6,134 nt of DNA from Gemmatimonadota bacterium (GTDB lineage Bacteria; Gemmatimonadota; Gemmatimonadetes; Longimicrobiales; Gaopeijiaceae): assembly GCA_012959595.1 (NCBI GenBank), contig DUCW01000155.1, forward strand, positions 1-6,134, written 5' to 3'. A model generated the notes under the pieces. That model did not search any database, was not told the DNA's origin, and saw only the letters and a list, made by a program, of their open reading frames with translations. Below, piece after piece: positions 4,981 through 6,134 of this stretch (position 1 is the first letter of the stretch; every line of letters starts with the position of its first letter). Both the position numbers and the translations under genes were made by a program.

Positions 4981-6134
4981 AGGTCCTTGGTCCTATATCG
5001 ACATCCTGGCCTCGGGCCAGAGAGTCGAAGCGAGTGTAAGATTTGTGGAAAACGAGGTTGACTGTACCCGTAGGACCATTCCTTTGTTTACTAACGATGA
5101 GTTCGGCTTTCCCCTCCAAAGAGTTACCATCCTTATCAACTGGACCAAAATAGTACTCAGGCCTATAGAGAAACATGACGACATCAGCGTCCTGTTCAAT
5201 TGATCCACTGTCTCGCAGATCCGAAAGCTGTGGTCTTCGATCGTTCCTTTGCTCAGGAGCTCTGCTCAACTGGCTTAGGGCAACAACTGGGACTTCCAGT
5301 TCCCTAGCTAATGATTTGAGTCCTCTAGAGATTTCACTGACTTCTTGAACCCTGTTCTCAGACCTTCTTTGTGTTGTTCCCATCATAAGCTGCATGTAGT
5401 CTATCACAATCATCCCTAAATCAGTTTCTGCTTTTAAACGCCGAGCCTTAGCCCTCATCTCCAAAACCGTACTTCCTGGGGAGTCATCTATCCACAGAGG
5501 CGCAGTATTGAGGCGACCTGCTGCAACAGCCAAGTTCTTCCATTCATCTTGATTCATCCTACCTTGACGCAATTTCTGAGAATCTACTCGACCTTCACCG
5601 CAAAGAAATCGCTGAACCAACTGTTCTTTTGACATTTCTAAAGAAAAAATTGCCACGGGGGTATCGTGTTTTATGGCTAGAGTTTGGGCCACATTTAAAA
5701 TCCAGGAAGTCTTGCCCATAGCTGGGCGACCTGCAACTATGACTAAATCTCCCTTTTGAAATCCTGTAGTCATCAAATCTAGATCACTGAATCCACTGGG
5801 AGAGCCTGTTATCCCGCCTGACGCATCCTGCATTTCTTCAATGTTCTCCATTGTCCTGTGCAAGATTTCTTTTACCCGAACGAATCCACTACGATCGTGG
5901 CTTTCCGCAACTTGAAAAACACTTTGTTCTGCCTCGTCCAGAACCTCTTCTACAGTTTGTTCTCCTTGAGCTTGAACATTCCTGATTATTCCAGACGCAG
6001 CGTCGATCAATCTCCTAAGAATTGCTTTATTTTTGACGATCTGGGCATGGTAAGTGATATTTGCAGCTGTTGGAACTGCATCCAAAAGATCTGATAGATA
6101 AGATGCTAACAGCTTTAATTGCTGACGGACATAT
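4979..6134 (-). CDS. dnaB: Replicative DNA helicase DnaB, N-terminus cut by the window edge
   Basis: Hexameric ATP-driven 5'-3' helicase that unwinds DNA at the replication fork and works with primase. 384 codons are visible; the frame is open through the right edge, so about 70-90 N-terminal residues are outside the window. The visible start contains the end of the N-terminal domain (DLLDAVPTAANITYHA) and the linker helices. The RecA-like ATPase domain follows, with Walker A GRPAMGKT (codons at about 5731-5708), IFSLEMSKEQ, Walker B IVIDYMQLM (about 5410-5384), VVALSQLSR, and the DnaB signature LRDSGSIEQDADVV. SKQRNGPTG near the C-terminus carries the expected Lys and arginine-finger residues. 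Walker A and the SGSIEQDAD region, known intein sites in other DnaBs, are uninterrupted. A TTG at 6085 lies in frame but is internal and not the start. As the most upstream gene seen here, it probably shares a transcript with ispD, 6 nt downstream. Confidence 0.97.
   Translation of the reverse strand, partial: YVRQQLKLLASYLSDLLDAVPTAANITYHAQIVKNKAILRRLIDAASGIIRNVQAQGEQTVEEVLDEAEQSVFQVAESHDRSGFVRVKEILHRTMENIEEMQDASGGITGSPSGFSDLDLMTTGFQKGDLVIVAGRPAMGKTSWILNVAQTLAIKHDTPVAIFSLEMSKEQLVQRFLCGEGRVDSQKLRQGRMNQDEWKNLAVAAGRLNTAPLWIDDSPGSTVLEMRAKARRLKAETDLGMIVIDYMQLMMGTTQRRSENRVQEVSEISRGLKSLARELEVPVVALSQLSRAPEQRNDRRPQLSDLRDSGSIEQDADVVMFLYRPEYYFGPVDKDGNSLEGKAELIVSKQRNGPTGTVNLVFHKSYTRFDSLARGQDVDIGPRT

Noticed and set aside
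4979..6134. Possible intein or truncation in dnaB
   Set aside because: The helicase domain is contiguous through Walker A, Walker B and the SGSIEQDAD motif; the missing N-terminus is due to the window edge, since the frame stays open to base 6134.
1..6134. Defence island, CRISPR, transposon or phage content
   Set aside because: Every stretch over about 110 nt is occupied by a conserved housekeeping gene, and I saw no repeat array, transposase, integrase or toxin-antitoxin pair.

Overview
This is a bacterial core-metabolism window. Seven protein genes lie on the minus strand and fill almost all of it, so transcription runs from the right edge to the left. No mobile element, CRISPR array, tRNA or rRNA is visible. 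Base composition is slightly AT-leaning. The proteins are ordinary bacterial orthologues, and the isoprenoid gene belongs to the MEP (non-mevalonate) route. I cannot fix the lineage from the sequence. From memory, the order dnaB-ispD-tsaC-phosphatase-aroE followed by gap-pgk and the DnaB sequence style recall Gemmatimonadota or related uncultured marine phyla. That is a low-confidence impression, not a database result.

Layout in transcription order. dnaB (replicative helicase) enters from the right edge without its N-terminus and ends at 4979. ispD follows after 6 nt (4972-4250, GTG start). A YrdC-type threonylcarbamoyl-AMP synthase (4253-3594, apparent TTG start) overlaps the ispD stop by 4 nt. 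A low-molecular-weight phosphatase (3601-3140) overlaps that gene by 8 nt. aroE (3123-2281) begins 16 nt later. This tight packing suggests one translationally coupled transcript. The functions (replication, isoprenoids, tRNA t6A modification, protein dephosphorylation, shikimate pathway) are unrelated, so it is a housekeeping operon rather than a pathway.

A 107-nt spacer (2174-2280) carries three exact copies of GGTCAGT and a strong Shine-Dalgarno. It leads to gap (2173-1163). A second spacer of 93 nt (1070-1162) holds a good sigma70-like promoter candidate and a 10-codon mini-ORF whose stop overlaps the start of pgk. pgk runs from 1069 off the left edge and lacks roughly its last 40 residues. 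GAPDH and PGK catalyse consecutive steps of lower glycolysis, linked by 1,3-bisphosphoglycerate.

I see no undescribed multi-gene system here. The points most worth a second look are: a YwlE-like Thr in the phosphatase P-loop, next to a TsaC-type gene as in the Bacillus ywl region, which hints at phosphoarginine rather than phosphotyrosine specificity; the mini-ORF/start overlap at pgk; a gap-pgk spacer that is entirely open in the frame shared by both genes; and the repeated heptamer upstream of gap.
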